Source of the DNA: DASSFG01 sp035547915
GTDB taxonomy: Bacteria > Planctomycetota > Planctomycetia > Pirellulales > JAICIG01
NCBI GenBank assembly: GCA_035547915.1
Contig: DASZTS010000140.1
Location: forward strand, 1 to 64,000
DNA: 64,000 nt
Direction of reading: 5' to 3'
Shown piece by piece: positions 33,354-41,832 of the stretch; the stretch's first letter is position 1; each line of letters opens with the position of its first letter. Under the pieces are notes generated by a model. The model was given only the letters and a program-made list of their open reading frames with translations. It had not been told where the DNA came from and made no database searches. A program made the translations under genes and the position numbers.

Positions 33354-33703
33354 TCGCACAATGTCGCACTCCGCCACGGTGTAACTGTCCCGGGCGCTTT
33401 TAGAGCACAAAAGAAGTGGGCGTGCCGTTTGCCGAGTTGTGTTTTGTGCCCGAAATTCGACCTCCTGCACGGTCGGGCATGCTGTCAGTTCGTATTTGCG
33501 TTACAAAAGGGTGCCCGTACCCAACACTACGTCAACATACGTGCTGTGAGAGGGCGGAAGACTTATGGGACACCTGCGCTTGCAAAGCAGGCCACAATAG
33601 CGAAAAGAAGTGCTTGACTTCGCCGGGCACTGCAACAAAATAATATGAGCACACCGATCGTGGAAGGTGTGTAAGACGGACCGACAAACAGAAGGGAAGC
33701 ACA

Positions 33704-34246
33704 ATGAGTCACACGAAAGCAGTGAAACGCCTGTTGCACGACGTGCGGTGCAAATTGGACGACGACAACAAGAAGATGGTTGAGCCATATCTTAGGCAGA
33801 TACTTGACATCAGTAAGCCTGTAGTCAGGGAGAGCAATCACGACCAGCAGCTACGGGCACGGAATGAGGCACAGAAAGCCGAGACACAGCGCATGAGGGA
33901 GGACCTTCAGAAGGCACGGGTAGAGATCGAACGTCTGAAGGGTAGGGTCAGCAAGGCCGAAAGCGAGTTGGCACAAGTGGATGCCGAGACGCTCCCTGAT
34001 GCGATACGTCGGACAATGCTATCTACCGATTACAGTTATTGCTTTGCAATGGGAATTGCGTTGGTGGCCGGGACTCTCTTAGATGCGTGCGTGGGCTCTT
34101 CGCCTGCGCCAGAGAGTAAACTGCCATTGGCGGAGTACGTTGCGGACCGGATCGAGCGCCTTATTTGGCAAGACCGAGAGATACATTCTGTGCTGAAGGC
34201 AGGAGGTGCCGACGTGGCGCAGTTACAGAAACAATTGTTGTGCTAA
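33704..34246 (+). CDS. Coiled-coil hypothetical protein
   Basis: The 180-residue product begins MSHTKAVKRLLHDVRCKLDDD with a GGGAAG before ATG 33704. Residues about 50-100 form a heptad-rich coiled coil (RNEAQKAETQRMREDLQKAR and onward). After it come a short alpha-helical domain with a small hydrophobic stretch (FAMGIALVAGTLLDACVG) and an acidic end. It belongs to the putative integrated element and is followed by a second small gene. Family unknown. Confidence 0.55.
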   Translation: MSHTKAVKRLLHDVRCKLDDDNKKMVEPYLRQILDISKPVVRESNHDQQLRARNEAQKAETQRMREDLQKARVEIERLKGRVSKAESELAQVDAETLPDAIRRTMLSTDYSYCFAMGIALVAGTLLDACVGSSPAPESKLPLAEYVADRIERLIWQDREIHSVLKAGGADVAQLQKQLLC

Positions 34247-34277
34247 AGAGCGCCTCAACATAATGGAGGACATGGAC

Positions 34278-34682
34278 ATGGCGAACTGGTGCGGACATGC
34301 CCGGACGAATTACTTCCGGGTGAAAGACAAGGAGGCGTTTGAGCGATGGGCTGAATCCATCGGGGATCTAGAGGTTGTAGACGATGCGGAAGGTAGGGTG
34401 GGCCTGCTCTCGAACCACGAACATGGAGGCTGGCCTCTCTGCAAGTGCGACCCGGAGAAGGGTGATGAGGATGAGGACTTCGACCTTTTTCAAGACGTGG
34501 CATCCCACCTTGCGGACGGATCGGTCGCCGTTTTTGAAGAGGTTGGTGCGGAGAAACTTCGTTACTTGACCGGAGTGGCGGTCGCCATCAACTCCGAAGG
34601 AGAGTCCGTGAGGGTCGCACTGACCGACATCTACCGTCTCGCCGAGAGCCTAGGAAAGGAGGTCACCGGGGCCGAGTATTGA
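34278..34682 (+). CDS. MANWCG-type small element protein
   Basis: The frame starting MANWCGHARTNYFRVKDKEAF resembles small proteins found on plasmids and phages that begin MANWCxxARxNYFRVKD. ATG 34278 has GGAGGA at 34265-34270, the best spacing of the three nearby ATGs (34263, 34272, 34278). The protein has a WPLC/CDPEKGDEDEDFDLF acidic patch and a C-terminal helix. The function of this group is unknown. A GC-rich hairpin follows the stop at about 25 bases. Confidence 0.6.
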   Translation: MANWCGHARTNYFRVKDKEAFERWAESIGDLEVVDDAEGRVGLLSNHEHGGWPLCKCDPEKGDEDEDFDLFQDVASHLADGSVAVFEEVGAEKLRYLTGVAVAINSEGESVRVALTDIYRLAESLGKEVTGAEY

Positions 34683-34706
34683 GGAGTTCCTCCTTGCACG
34701 GTGCTA

Positions 34707-34746
34707 AGGGCGGCCGGGTGGAGGTTTACTCCACCGGCCGCCGCCC
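34707..34746. terminator. GC-rich hairpin between convergent genes
   Basis: A long near-perfect stem formed by AGGGCGGCCGG(G)TGGAG and CTCCACCGGCCG(CCG)CCCT around a GTTTA loop separates the + strand MANWCG gene from the - strand methyltransferase. There is no T-tract, so it may work as a Rho-independent-like block in both directions only weakly. Confidence 0.5.
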
Positions 34747-34780
34747 TAAGACCTACAATCGAAACAGACCGGACTGCTTT

Positions 34781-36739
34781 TTAGCCAGCCGCACGCAGGT
34801 CGGGTGCCTTCTCGGTCTTGGCCAACCTCCTCGTGGCTAGCTGGCAATACTTCTCCTCGATCTCGAAGCCAACGAAGCTCCTCCCCAGCATCTTGGCAGC
34901 GACCAAGCTGCTGCCCGACCCACAAAACGGATCGAGCACGCATCCGGCCGGCCGACAAAACGTCGGAATCATCGCCTGTGGCAAAGCGACGGGGAACTGC
35001 GCTGGATGTGAGTTGCCCTTGGCATTGCTGCCGACAGGCACGTCCCACACGTTGGTCACCTTGGCGATCCCAACTTTCCCTGGCTTGCCGCCAGTCGTCC
35101 ACCGAGAATACTTGTAACCATTCATGGTCAGGTATTTCGTCGCCCTGCCAGACGCCTTTGGGTCGCAAAACGGCTTCTTCGATTTGCTGAACCAGAGGAT
35201 CTCCTCATAGCAGTGCCGAGGCCAGTCCTTCCGGCCCAACGGACCTCGATCTCGCTTCAGCCAGATCTGAGTTTGGTGCTCATTCCAGCCTGACTCACGC
35301 AAGGCGAGTCTCGTCCGCAAAACGTAGTCGGCCAACACGCCTTGGTCGACGTGTGGGTCGATGACGATCAACACCGAGCCAAGCTCGCTCAACTTCGGCC
35401 AGAGTGCCGCCATCCACTCCCTCGTGAAGAGCGGATAGAGCCGTTCCGACACGCCCTGGTAATGCCCCTTCCGCTGGTCAGCGTAGGGTGGCGACGTGAA
35501 CACCAGGTCGACGGAGTTGTCGGGGAGCCTGGAAATAAGGTCTCGACAATCTCCTTGGACCACCGAGTTCGTTCGCACCGTCGCTCGAACTGAAGGTCGG
35601 GCAGTAGGTGCGTCACCTCGAAGGTCGGCGATGCCCAAGGACAGCCGCTTCTTCGAGATGCCGACATAGTTTTCATCTTGCTCAATTCCGACCACCTGAT
35701 CCCAGCCGGCCAGGAGGCCACCGATCATTTCTGAGCCGCTACCCGAAAATGGCACGAGGAGTCTCCTCGGCGTGGCTTTTTTAGGCTGCAATATCAGCCG
35801 GGCAAGGTGTTCGCAGAGTCGCAGGGGTTTGACGGTGGGGTGCTCATTCCCCTGTCGTTCCTCGTTTGCAGCCTTCGGGCAATAAATGAAGGAGGAGTAG
35901 AATCGGGAAGCACCCCCTTGATCCGGGTAACCGACCTCGCCGCTAAACCGAAGCCGGTAGTGCCCTCGGGTTTTGCCGTTGCCGACGTTGTTCCTTACAG
36001 TTCGCTGCATTCGTCGTCGGGAGCGGCTATGGCCGGATTGTCGGTCCAATTCGGTCGCAGCTTCGTCGCTGAGAATCACGTTTGCGGGCCATCTACCTTC
36101 GCCAATGTCATCGACGCCGTGACCCGTGCGTGCCCAATCGGTTCGATCCTCGCCGCCGTCCTTGGAGCGAGAATATGGAACCTGGTGGGAGCGTTTGGTC
36201 CCACCTGTCGTTCCAACTCGGCAGCCGTCGATGTTCAAACCACCACATCCATGCGACATGGCGTTCCTCGCAGCACTTTCTGAGAACGGCTTCCGGGCCA
36301 GTACAATGGGCTCCCATGCGGGTTTCAGGCTGCTTCCGTAGCCGGCCCATGGCGCACCATCCCCGCCGACTTTTCGAATCGCCTTCTCCATGTTTTGTGA
36401 TTTCGGGAAGCCCTGGCTGTAGATCCAGCAAATCGTATCCCGGATTTCCCAGCCAGCATCCTCAATGCGCACCATCAGCCGATGGAACGTCCTCGTCCCG
36501 CCGAAGGCGACGAGATGTGCGCCGGGCTTGCAGACACGAAGAAGCTCCTGCCAAACGGCGGTTGGCGGAACATCGCCGTCCCAGGACTGCCCCATGAATT
36601 TCAGACCATAAGGTGCGTCGGTAACGATGCCGTCGAAGGAACACGTAGCAAGTGTCGGGAGAACGTGCAGTATGTCCCCGTGGTGAAGAGACCAAAGGTG
36701 GTTAGGCGAGTTGTAGGTGCGGATGATCGAATTTGACAT
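34781..36739 (-). CDS. Fused double DNA methyltransferase (two N6_N4_Mtase domains)
   Basis: The start at ATG 36739 (MSNSIIRTYNSPNH) has GAGG upstream and gives about 652 residues. Domain 1 (1-360) has a methylase motif IV DAPYGLKFMG at 41-50 and a late FSGSGSEMIGGLLAG with VVGIEQD, the SAM-binding motif I at the C-terminal side. Domain 2 (about 385-640) has VVQGDCRDLISRLP, motif IV TSPPYADQRKGHY near 413 and motif I LDPFCGSGSSLVAAKML near 598. Both have the beta-class order (IV before I). The DAPY and SPPY forms suggest adenine or cytosine-N4 targets in the two halves. No restriction gene is adjacent, so it is probably an anti-restriction or regulatory methylase of the element. Confidence 0.85.
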   Translation of the reverse strand: MSNSIIRTYNSPNHLWSLHHGDILHVLPTLATCSFDGIVTDAPYGLKFMGQSWDGDVPPTAVWQELLRVCKPGAHLVAFGGTRTFHRLMVRIEDAGWEIRDTICWIYSQGFPKSQNMEKAIRKVGGDGAPWAGYGSSLKPAWEPIVLARKPFSESAARNAMSHGCGGLNIDGCRVGTTGGTKRSHQVPYSRSKDGGEDRTDWARTGHGVDDIGEGRWPANVILSDEAATELDRQSGHSRSRRRMQRTVRNNVGNGKTRGHYRLRFSGEVGYPDQGGASRFYSSFIYCPKAANEERQGNEHPTVKPLRLCEHLARLILQPKKATPRRLLVPFSGSGSEMIGGLLAGWDQVVGIEQDENYVGISKKRLSLGIADLRGDAPTARPSVRATVRTNSVVQGDCRDLISRLPDNSVDLVFTSPPYADQRKGHYQGVSERLYPLFTREWMAALWPKLSELGSVLIVIDPHVDQGVLADYVLRTRLALRESGWNEHQTQIWLKRDRGPLGRKDWPRHCYEEILWFSKSKKPFCDPKASGRATKYLTMNGYKYSRWTTGGKPGKVGIAKVTNVWDVPVGSNAKGNSHPAQFPVALPQAMIPTFCRPAGCVLDPFCGSGSSLVAAKMLGRSFVGFEIEEKYCQLATRRLAKTEKAPDLRAAG

Positions 36740-36760
36740 GAGGAGGTCCTCTGATTGTTT

Positions 36761-36792
36761 TTGGAAATTTGGAAAGTTGGAAACCTGGAAGC
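36761..36792. repeat. 8-bp tandem repeat upstream of the methyltransferase
   Basis: TTGGAAA recurs at 36761, 36769 and 36777 with a fourth weaker copy (CTGGAA) at 36785, a strict 8-base period. It lies directly upstream of the methyltransferase start and downstream of the AAA gene's stop, suiting a repeated operator. Confidence 0.55.
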
Positions 36793-36867
36793 GCAGGGCG
36801 ATCCCAGGCCCCAACACGATGTAGGGTTTGGGCGTTACAACTTTTGGAATGCAGCCCCTTCAGACGG

Positions 36868-37797
36868 TCACGGAGACATGCCGGCCATGACCTCCTTGAG
36901 GCGGTTGTAGAACGTTGAGGGCTTAAGTCCGCTCGCTGCAATCTGCGCATGCCTGTCATGGGGATGTTTCTCCATCGCTTCTTTCACCTTCTGGCGCTGT
37001 AGCTCGATCTCGTCCCGCTTCGAGAGCGGAACGACCGGCTCGTCCACCAGCTTGCTTAAACTGGTGCGAACGAGGTCTCGCCAGTGGGTCTTGGCCTTCT
37101 TGTGCTTCCACTGGCGGTAGTCCTGCCACGCCTTCTTCATGTGCCGCAGGTCGAGCCGCAAGTCGAACTCCCGAGTCTCAACGATCACGAACTCGGAGAC
37201 TTCAAGGCACTCGTCGGCCGAAAGGTCTTCGAACCCCTTCGACGACAACTGCCTGACGAAGGCTGCGATCTCCTCGTCGGTCGGCTCGTGTTCCAATACG
37301 ACGAGACGGCTACCAAGTGCCCGAGCCAGCGGATCGCAGCGCAGCGGGACGTTCGAGATGGCGATGATGGCCCCGGTGAAGAGCACCTTTGTCGCCTCGT
37401 CCTTACTTTTGTACGAGACGACACGGGGCTTCCTCGGCTCCCCATCGAGGGCCGCCAGCAAGATCTGGACGGCCTGATCGTTCTTGAGTAACGACGGAAT
37501 GTCATCCAGGACGACGGCGTGCTCTGAGTGCTCGGCGATAAAGCCGAACAGACCCATCGGCGTCATGCGGGCATTCTGGTAGGCCCAGGGGATGCTGAGG
37601 CGGTCCAACTCTTCTCGAACCGTCGAGGTCTTCGAAGTGCCGGGCCGGCCGACGAGGTAGCAGGCCGTGTGGTAGCCGTGGGCGACCGACGCAACCCGAT
37701 CCCGGATCAGTTGCAGCTTCTGCTCGAAAGTCTTGACGTGCTGCCGGTCGTCGGACGACGACAAGCCCGCAGCCGTCATGGAAACGCTAGCAATCAT
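36868..37797 (-). CDS. AAA-type ATPase with C-terminal HTH
   Basis: From ATG 37797 (MIASVSMTAAGLSSS, GGAGAG upstream) the protein has about 309 residues. Walker A is GRPGTSKTS (50-58), Walker B AVVLDDI (94-100) and a sensor-1 strand AIIAISN (143-149), then FDLRLDLRHMKKAWQDYRQW in the lid region. The last 35 residues (DRHAQIAASGLKPSTFYNRL) form a helix-turn-helix-like unit. The combination is reminiscent of DNA-handling ATPases of phages and integrative elements, for example replication or partition factors. It is followed on the same strand by the methyltransferase. Exact role unknown. Confidence 0.65.
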   Translation of the reverse strand: MIASVSMTAAGLSSSDDRQHVKTFEQKLQLIRDRVASVAHGYHTACYLVGRPGTSKTSTVREELDRLSIPWAYQNARMTPMGLFGFIAEHSEHAVVLDDIPSLLKNDQAVQILLAALDGEPRKPRVVSYKSKDEATKVLFTGAIIAISNVPLRCDPLARALGSRLVVLEHEPTDEEIAAFVRQLSSKGFEDLSADECLEVSEFVIVETREFDLRLDLRHMKKAWQDYRQWKHKKAKTHWRDLVRTSLSKLVDEPVVPLSKRDEIELQRQKVKEAMEKHPHDRHAQIAASGLKPSTFYNRLKEVMAGMSP

Positions 37798-37835
37798 CAA
37801 TAGTTCTCTCCGTGTGCGCAAAATGAGACAGAAAA

Positions 37836-37991
37836 ACCGCCGTGCCGTGACCATCGGGCGCACTCCGAGCGATCCCGACACGGCGGTCGAACAACGACTA
37901 ACTGGGTGAGAACGGCCGAGAAAGGCCGCTCCCTTGTCTGCTCAAAGCCAACCTCGGCGGCGTGCTCGGGATTCGGCCCGGCACGCCGCCG
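37836..37991. promoter_or_regulatory. Two GC-rich hairpins upstream of the AAA gene
   Basis: ACCGCCGTG / CACGGCGGT (37836-37844 and 37879-37887, 34-base loop) and CGGCGGCGTGC / GCACGCCGCCG (37955-37965 and 37981-37991, 15-base loop) are both perfect. They lie in the 260-base gap before the AAA gene and may terminate upstream minus-strand transcription or attenuate the AAA message. Confidence 0.45.
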
Positions 37992-38057
37992 CAGTGGCTG
38001 CGTTCTTCAGCTTGAGAGCGAGTGCCGCCGAAAGAAACGGCGGCTAAGATGGTTGGC

Positions 38058-38546
38058 TTAGTTGGGCTGGCAACCTTTCAGTTCGGAGACCTTAAATTCG
38101 TATCCCACCTCCTCTGCTACATCCTCAACGGAACCCAGAATATCTTCGAGGTCTGATTCTCGGTCAGAAAAAGTGCATTCCTCGTCTGCATTACCCCATT
38201 CTTCTAACTCGGTGAGGAGCGGTTCAGGGATGCAGGGATGGTCGGAAATGCACAGATCTTCTCCACAGCGATCCATGATTTCCCGGCATTGCCGGAGAGC
38301 AAGTCTCAAGCGCTCTTCGAGATCACGAAGAGTCCCTTTCGGGTTTTTGGCACTCCACGAACGGTGGTTGTATTCCACCTGGTTCCTCGACCATTCCAAA
38401 GCTTGTCGCTGGGCATGAGCTTTGAGGAGCTTCTGCGCATGGGATTTCCAACCGGTTTTCGCCCGGCTCTTCTTCGGCATTCTCTTGGAAACGACGGCGC
38501 ATCGTACAGCTTTCGAACCCTCGACCAACCGCTTACTCTTTGGCAT
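38058..38546 (-). CDS. Basic/acidic bipartite hypothetical protein
   Basis: From ATG 38546 (MPKSKRLVEGSKAVRC) the protein has 162 residues: a strongly basic first half (MPKKSRAKTGWKSHAQKLLK) and a helix, then an acidic second half with cysteines (CREIMDRCGEDLCISDHPC) and an ESDLEDILGSVEDVAEEVG tail. The longer frame to 38660 is made of the upstream tandem repeat and is unlikely to be translated. No family recognised; the charge pattern suggests nucleic acid binding. Confidence 0.45.
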   Translation of the reverse strand: MPKSKRLVEGSKAVRCAVVSKRMPKKSRAKTGWKSHAQKLLKAHAQRQALEWSRNQVEYNHRSWSAKNPKGTLRDLEERLRLALRQCREIMDRCGEDLCISDHPCIPEPLLTELEEWGNADEECTFSDRESDLEDILGSVEDVAEEVGYEFKVSELKGCQPN

Positions 38547-38571
38547 TAAGAATCGACTCCAAAACTTTTTG

Positions 38572-39067
38572 GGTTCGTGTCGTCGCCAAACCAATTGGCG
38601 ATTCATCGACACTGCCCCACAATTCCTTGGCTTTGGTCGGTTTGGGAAAAAATCGGTCAAATTTCTCGACGCCGACCATTTCCCGCTACGACCTCCCAGC
38701 TAGGGCTCGTGCCGTCGCCAAACCACTCGGCGAGCCATCGACACGGTCCCCTCATCATTCCCTGGGTTTTGGCCGGTTTGGGAAAACTTCGGTCAAACGT
38801 TTTGACTTTGATCATTTCTCCCAACGACCTCCCAGGTAGGGCTCGTGTCGTCGCCAAACCACTCGGCGATTCATCGACACTCCCCCCACAATTCCCCTGG
38901 ACTCTCGCCGATTTGGGAAAAAGTCGGTCAAACTTGTTGAGCCGAAACTCCCCCCAACGACCTCCCAGGTAGGGCTCGTGTCGTCGCCAAACCACTCGGC
39001 GAGCCATCGACACGGTCCCCTCATCATTCCCTGGGCTTTGGTCGGTTTGGAAAACTTCGGTCAAACA
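38572..39067. repeat. Tandem array of four ~133-bp repeats, each with a hairpin
   Basis: Units start at 38572, 38703, 38839 and 38972 (periods 131, 136, 133), the last being shorter. Each begins GGGCTCGTGTCGTCGCCAAA (first copy slightly diverged) and carries nested inverted repeats GTGTCG / CGACAC and TCGCC / GGCGA, followed by a GGTTTGGGAAAA...CGGTCAAA segment. Frames through the array show repeated VVWRRHEP-like peptides, which I take as by-products. The array separates the HTH regulator from the small gene at 38546 and could be a set of iterons, regulator sites or a dispersed planctomycete repeat. Confidence 0.85.
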
Positions 39068-39117
39068 TGCGCTGCAACAGGCGTCAAGTTTGCGGCCGAG
39101 CACATGGCTCGGTGAGA

Positions 39118-40158
39118 TTATCGGCGCCTTCGAGAACGCACCCGCTTGGACTTCGTCATTCCTCGGATTTGGTGTGCCTCGACACGGTCTGATGGGATCA
39201 GCACGTCGAGGCACATCTTCTTCACTGTCAGGACAAACTCTTCCCGAGTGATAATCGAGTTGGATTTTAGTTTGGTAGCTCGCCAATTCTCGCCAATCTC
39301 ATGCTCAGCATCGTCGTTGTTCCGAAGGTAGGCGCTCCACTGGGGGTGCAATGCTAGCTCGTCCAAGATCCAATCCAAATCCTCGTCTCTCGCTTCGAGG
39401 ACAGGGTCTGGCTTCTCTTCCAGGAAGGTCCTGACGAAATGGTTACATATCTCGGGTGGCGTCTGCATCCGAGCGAGCAAAAGGTCTACCGTGTCATCAA
39501 ATGCTCTCAGAAAATCTTTATCGCTGTTCGTGTCCTTGCCCTGCGTTCGCAGTTCACGCTTAAGCTCGTCCTCGAATTTATGCCAGTTCGGATGTTTTGA
39601 GGCATGCTCCCGGACGAAGTCGGCGAGTTTGCCGAAGGCTCTGTCGTGGAAGTCTCGTTCGGCACGCAGATCGTTCAGAACCTCATAAGCCCACGGAGCA
39701 TGAATATGCTCTGGTCGTTGGCCAAGATCGTCCGCCACAAGATCGGCGAGATACTCGATTTCTGAGCCCCCATACTGCTCTACGACATGGCGCAGCAAAT
39801 TGGCTTTGCGAAGCTTTGCCTGTTGGAGTAACGAGTAATTCTCGACGATTTTTTTGATCCAAAACAACCACGCCCTTTTATCCGGCAGGATGTGCTCATA
39901 GTGCACCTGAAATGTCTGTGACCAAAGGTCCTCTTGAGTGACCTGGAAGAACTCGCACAGTTTGGAGAGATTGTCTTCTGTGCGTTGGTCGGGCCGGTCG
40001 ATCCCGTTCTCCCAAACCCGCCCGAGCCACTTCTTGTGGTCACCTCGCATGCCTAGCGCCGCCGCAAGATCATCGAAGGCAAGCCGCCGAGCGGCGGCCA
40101 GCCGATGAAGATTCTGGCGAAAGATCTGCCTTCGACTCGTATCCTGTTCGCTCGGCAT
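39118..40158 (-). CDS. HTH-domain regulator
   Basis: The 346-residue protein starts with an XRE-like helix-turn-helix (FRQNLHRLAAARRLAFDDLA, then LGMRGDHKKWLGRVW, residues 13-50, with a DNLSKLCEFFQV helix). The rest is a long helical region with LWSQTFQVHYEHIL and many acidic residues, and the protein ends in an arginine-rich tail (SKRVRSRRRR). The long C-terminal part has no recognised domain. ATG 40158 opens toward the tandem repeats. In position and type it would be the master regulator of the element spanning 31-40 kb. Confidence 0.65.
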   Translation of the reverse strand: MPSEQDTSRRQIFRQNLHRLAAARRLAFDDLAAALGMRGDHKKWLGRVWENGIDRPDQRTEDNLSKLCEFFQVTQEDLWSQTFQVHYEHILPDKRAWLFWIKKIVENYSLLQQAKLRKANLLRHVVEQYGGSEIEYLADLVADDLGQRPEHIHAPWAYEVLNDLRAERDFHDRAFGKLADFVREHASKHPNWHKFEDELKRELRTQGKDTNSDKDFLRAFDDTVDLLLARMQTPPEICNHFVRTFLEEKPDPVLEARDEDLDWILDELALHPQWSAYLRNNDDAEHEIGENWRATKLKSNSIITREEFVLTVKKMCLDVLIPSDRVEAHQIRGMTKSKRVRSRRRR

Positions 40159-40441
40159 AAGCTATTCGTCCCTCGCAATATCTGGGGTCGCACGGAGACA
40201 TTCACGCCTTCGCCGATCATCATATTTGAGGTTAGGCAGCTTGTCTGGCACCGTCCGCCCCCTATGTCAGACTCCTGGGCGGCCGTCTGGCAGGGGCACA
40301 CAGTCCGTCGTCAGACTTCCAGGAATTCGGAGAGACGAGCGTTGGGTGGCCAATTAGGTGGCCAATTAGAAAAGCGATGTCGTCGCAAGTCCTTACATAC
40401 CAACACTTGCGACGACGCCTTGGGAGGCCCGCCGCCTCCAT
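40159..40441. other. Gene-free gap with a 12-bp inverted repeat
   Basis: No gene is supported here. GTCGTCGCAAGT (40379-40390) and ACTTGCGACGAC (40405-40416) form a perfect 12-bp stem with a 14-base loop. Upstream, GGTGGCCAATTA is directly repeated. The 3' part of a plus-strand frame here (GGQLGGQLEKRC) looks like a tail of a lost gene, possibly an integrase, but this cannot be shown. Confidence 0.35.
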
Positions 40442-40487
40442 AAAAACCAGCGTTGTACATCGCTGCAACGCTGGTTTTTTTATCGCG
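40442..40487. terminator. Strong bidirectional intrinsic terminator
   Basis: AAAAACCAGCGTTG (40442-40455) and CAACGCTGGTTTTT (40466-40479) form a perfect 14-bp stem with a 10-base loop and T8 on one side, A5 on the other. It insulates the DUF6869-like gene from the HTH regulator. Confidence 0.85.
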
Positions 40488-40658
40488 CTCAGGAACCTCC
40501 GGCAAGTCGAGCCATGGATCTAAATCGCCACGACTTGGACTTGCTTTATCGGACCCTGAGAAGTGCATTGGCGGAGCGGTGACTACGTCCCGATCGTCCT
40601 GGTTCCAGCCGGCCCTCAACGAATCCCCGCGCCGGGTTGAGCAGCGCAAACATCGCCT

Positions 40659-41051
40659 TTAGTCCCACCCGGTCGAGTCGGCAATTGCGCGAATTCGCAG
40701 CCATATCTCTTCTGGCATGTCGCTCCTCCAGACGCCACCCAGTAGGAGCCGGAATTGTGGATTCGCTGAGGCTTCCTTTTCAACACTCTCGATAATCTCT
40801 GCGCCGTGCCTCGACAATAAATTCTCCATTGGTCCGGCGGCCAGTTTAGCCTTTACGTCATTGATACCGCTCGAAGGGGCGGTAGCAAGTATTGCCAGAA
40901 TCACTTCCAGCGCTCTGGCCGCGCTCTGCTCGACTAGGTCATCTAACTCTTCGAGCGCCCAAAGATTCTGCCTGAAAATGTCCGAACCGATTTCCGTATT
41001 TCCTGCGGCAATCCACGCGCTGACCAAAGTTTCCTGGGCCGACTTATTCAT
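40659..41051 (-). CDS. DUF6869-like protein
   Basis: The 130-residue protein has the pattern of DUF6869: an N-terminal WIAAGNT region, a helix LEVILAILATAP, then the AAGPMENLLSRHGAEIIESVE block and a C-terminal LLGGVWRSDMPEEIWLRIRA. GGGAGG precedes ATG 41051. The terminator at 40442-40487 lies about 170 bases downstream. No function is known; it may be immunity-like or chromosomal housekeeping. Confidence 0.7.
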   Translation of the reverse strand: MNKSAQETLVSAWIAAGNTEIGSDIFRQNLWALEELDDLVEQSAARALEVILAILATAPSSGINDVKAKLAAGPMENLLSRHGAEIIESVEKEASANPQFRLLLGGVWRSDMPEEIWLRIRAIADSTGWD

Positions 41052-41070
41052 AAGGTCCCTCCCTCATCCC

Positions 41071-41173
41071 AAGAGCGATTGACAAAACCTAAATGCTCAA
41101 GCGCCGCGCGTGAAAAATCGGCCGTCAAACGCCGATTCTTGTGAAACTCGATAGGATTTTGTCGGTTGCTCTT
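41071..41173 (-). repeat. MITE-like element, copy 1
   Basis: A 103-bp element with imperfect 20-bp terminal inverted repeats: left AAGAGCGATTGACAAAACCT, right (reverse complement) AAGAGCAACCGACAAAATCC. Its centre carries an AATCGGC/GCCGATT hairpin. It lies just upstream of the DUF6869-like gene. Orientation is opposite to the other copies. Confidence 0.75.
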
Positions 41174-41370
41174 AAATCAAAGTTAATCCACCGCCTCCGG
41201 TAGTGGGAACTGCATAGGCTCTGCCGTTTCCGGCGTGGTTATGAAAAGATCGGGTTCCGATCGGATTGCTCTCGAATCCTTGCCCCAGGCGTGGTCGCCC
41301 GCTAGTCTTGGAGGCGCGCGAAGAAGGAGAGATTCGCTGTCGTCCAAGGGGGCTGCTGGCCCGCACGAAT

Positions 41371-41832
41371 ATGCCGAAGGTGCCTTGTCCGCACTGCCGA
41401 AACACAGTCTCGGTCGAAGCTGCGCAGGCCGACAAGGCGGTGAAGTGCCCGACGTGCGGCCGGTCGTTCTCGCTCTTGCCGCCGCCGCGGATGCCGCCGG
41501 CGGTGCAGATGCCGCCGCCCCGGTCGGCATCTCCGCAGCCCCAGGCGCAGCAGGTCGGAAGCGACGCCGGCATGTCGAGCCGAACGCGCCAGATCGGCGT
41601 GAAGGGGGTCAATCGAGCGATGCTCCTGTGCACGGGGGCGTGGGTGGTCGGACTCGGGTTGACGTTCCTGTGGATGTTGTTTTCCGCCGCGGCCGATCCC
41701 GATCTGGACGACCGCGCGGCCACGGGGCTCGCCGTGATCATGGGGTCGATGTGCTTTTGGTTCTTCGAGACGCTCGTCTTCGGCGCGGTCATGGTCGTCC
41801 TCTGGGTCGTTCGTGAGAACATCCGAGAGTAG
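41371..41832 (+). CDS. Zinc-ribbon membrane protein
   Basis: ATG 41371 (MPKVPCPHCRNTVSV) opens a zinc-ribbon with CPHC and CPTCGRSF, followed by a proline-rich linker and a C-terminal pair of membrane helices (AMLLCTGAWVVGLGLTFLWM and GSMCFWFFETLVFGAVMVVL). The longer frame from 41266 has no zinc-ribbon homology upstream. Proteins with an N-terminal zinc ribbon, a proline-rich linker and membrane helices are common in planctomycetes. It overlaps the 3' end of a convergent gene by 44 bases. Confidence 0.6.
   Translation: MPKVPCPHCRNTVSVEAAQADKAVKCPTCGRSFSLLPPPRMPPAVQMPPPRSASPQPQAQQVGSDAGMSSRTRQIGVKGVNRAMLLCTGAWVVGLGLTFLWMLFSAAADPDLDDRAATGLAVIMGSMCFWFFETLVFGAVMVVLWVVRENIRE

Noticed and set aside
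38657..39286. 209-residue minus frame made of VVWRRHEP-type peptide repeats
   Set aside because: The peptide repeats follow from the DNA repeat array; frame is not kept between copies and the hairpins are the conserved part.
40311..40649. Possible integrase C-terminal remnant near the inverted repeat
   Set aside because: Only a short GGQLGGQLEKRC-like stretch is suggestive, the catalytic tyrosine region is not visible, and the frame runs through a terminator hairpin.
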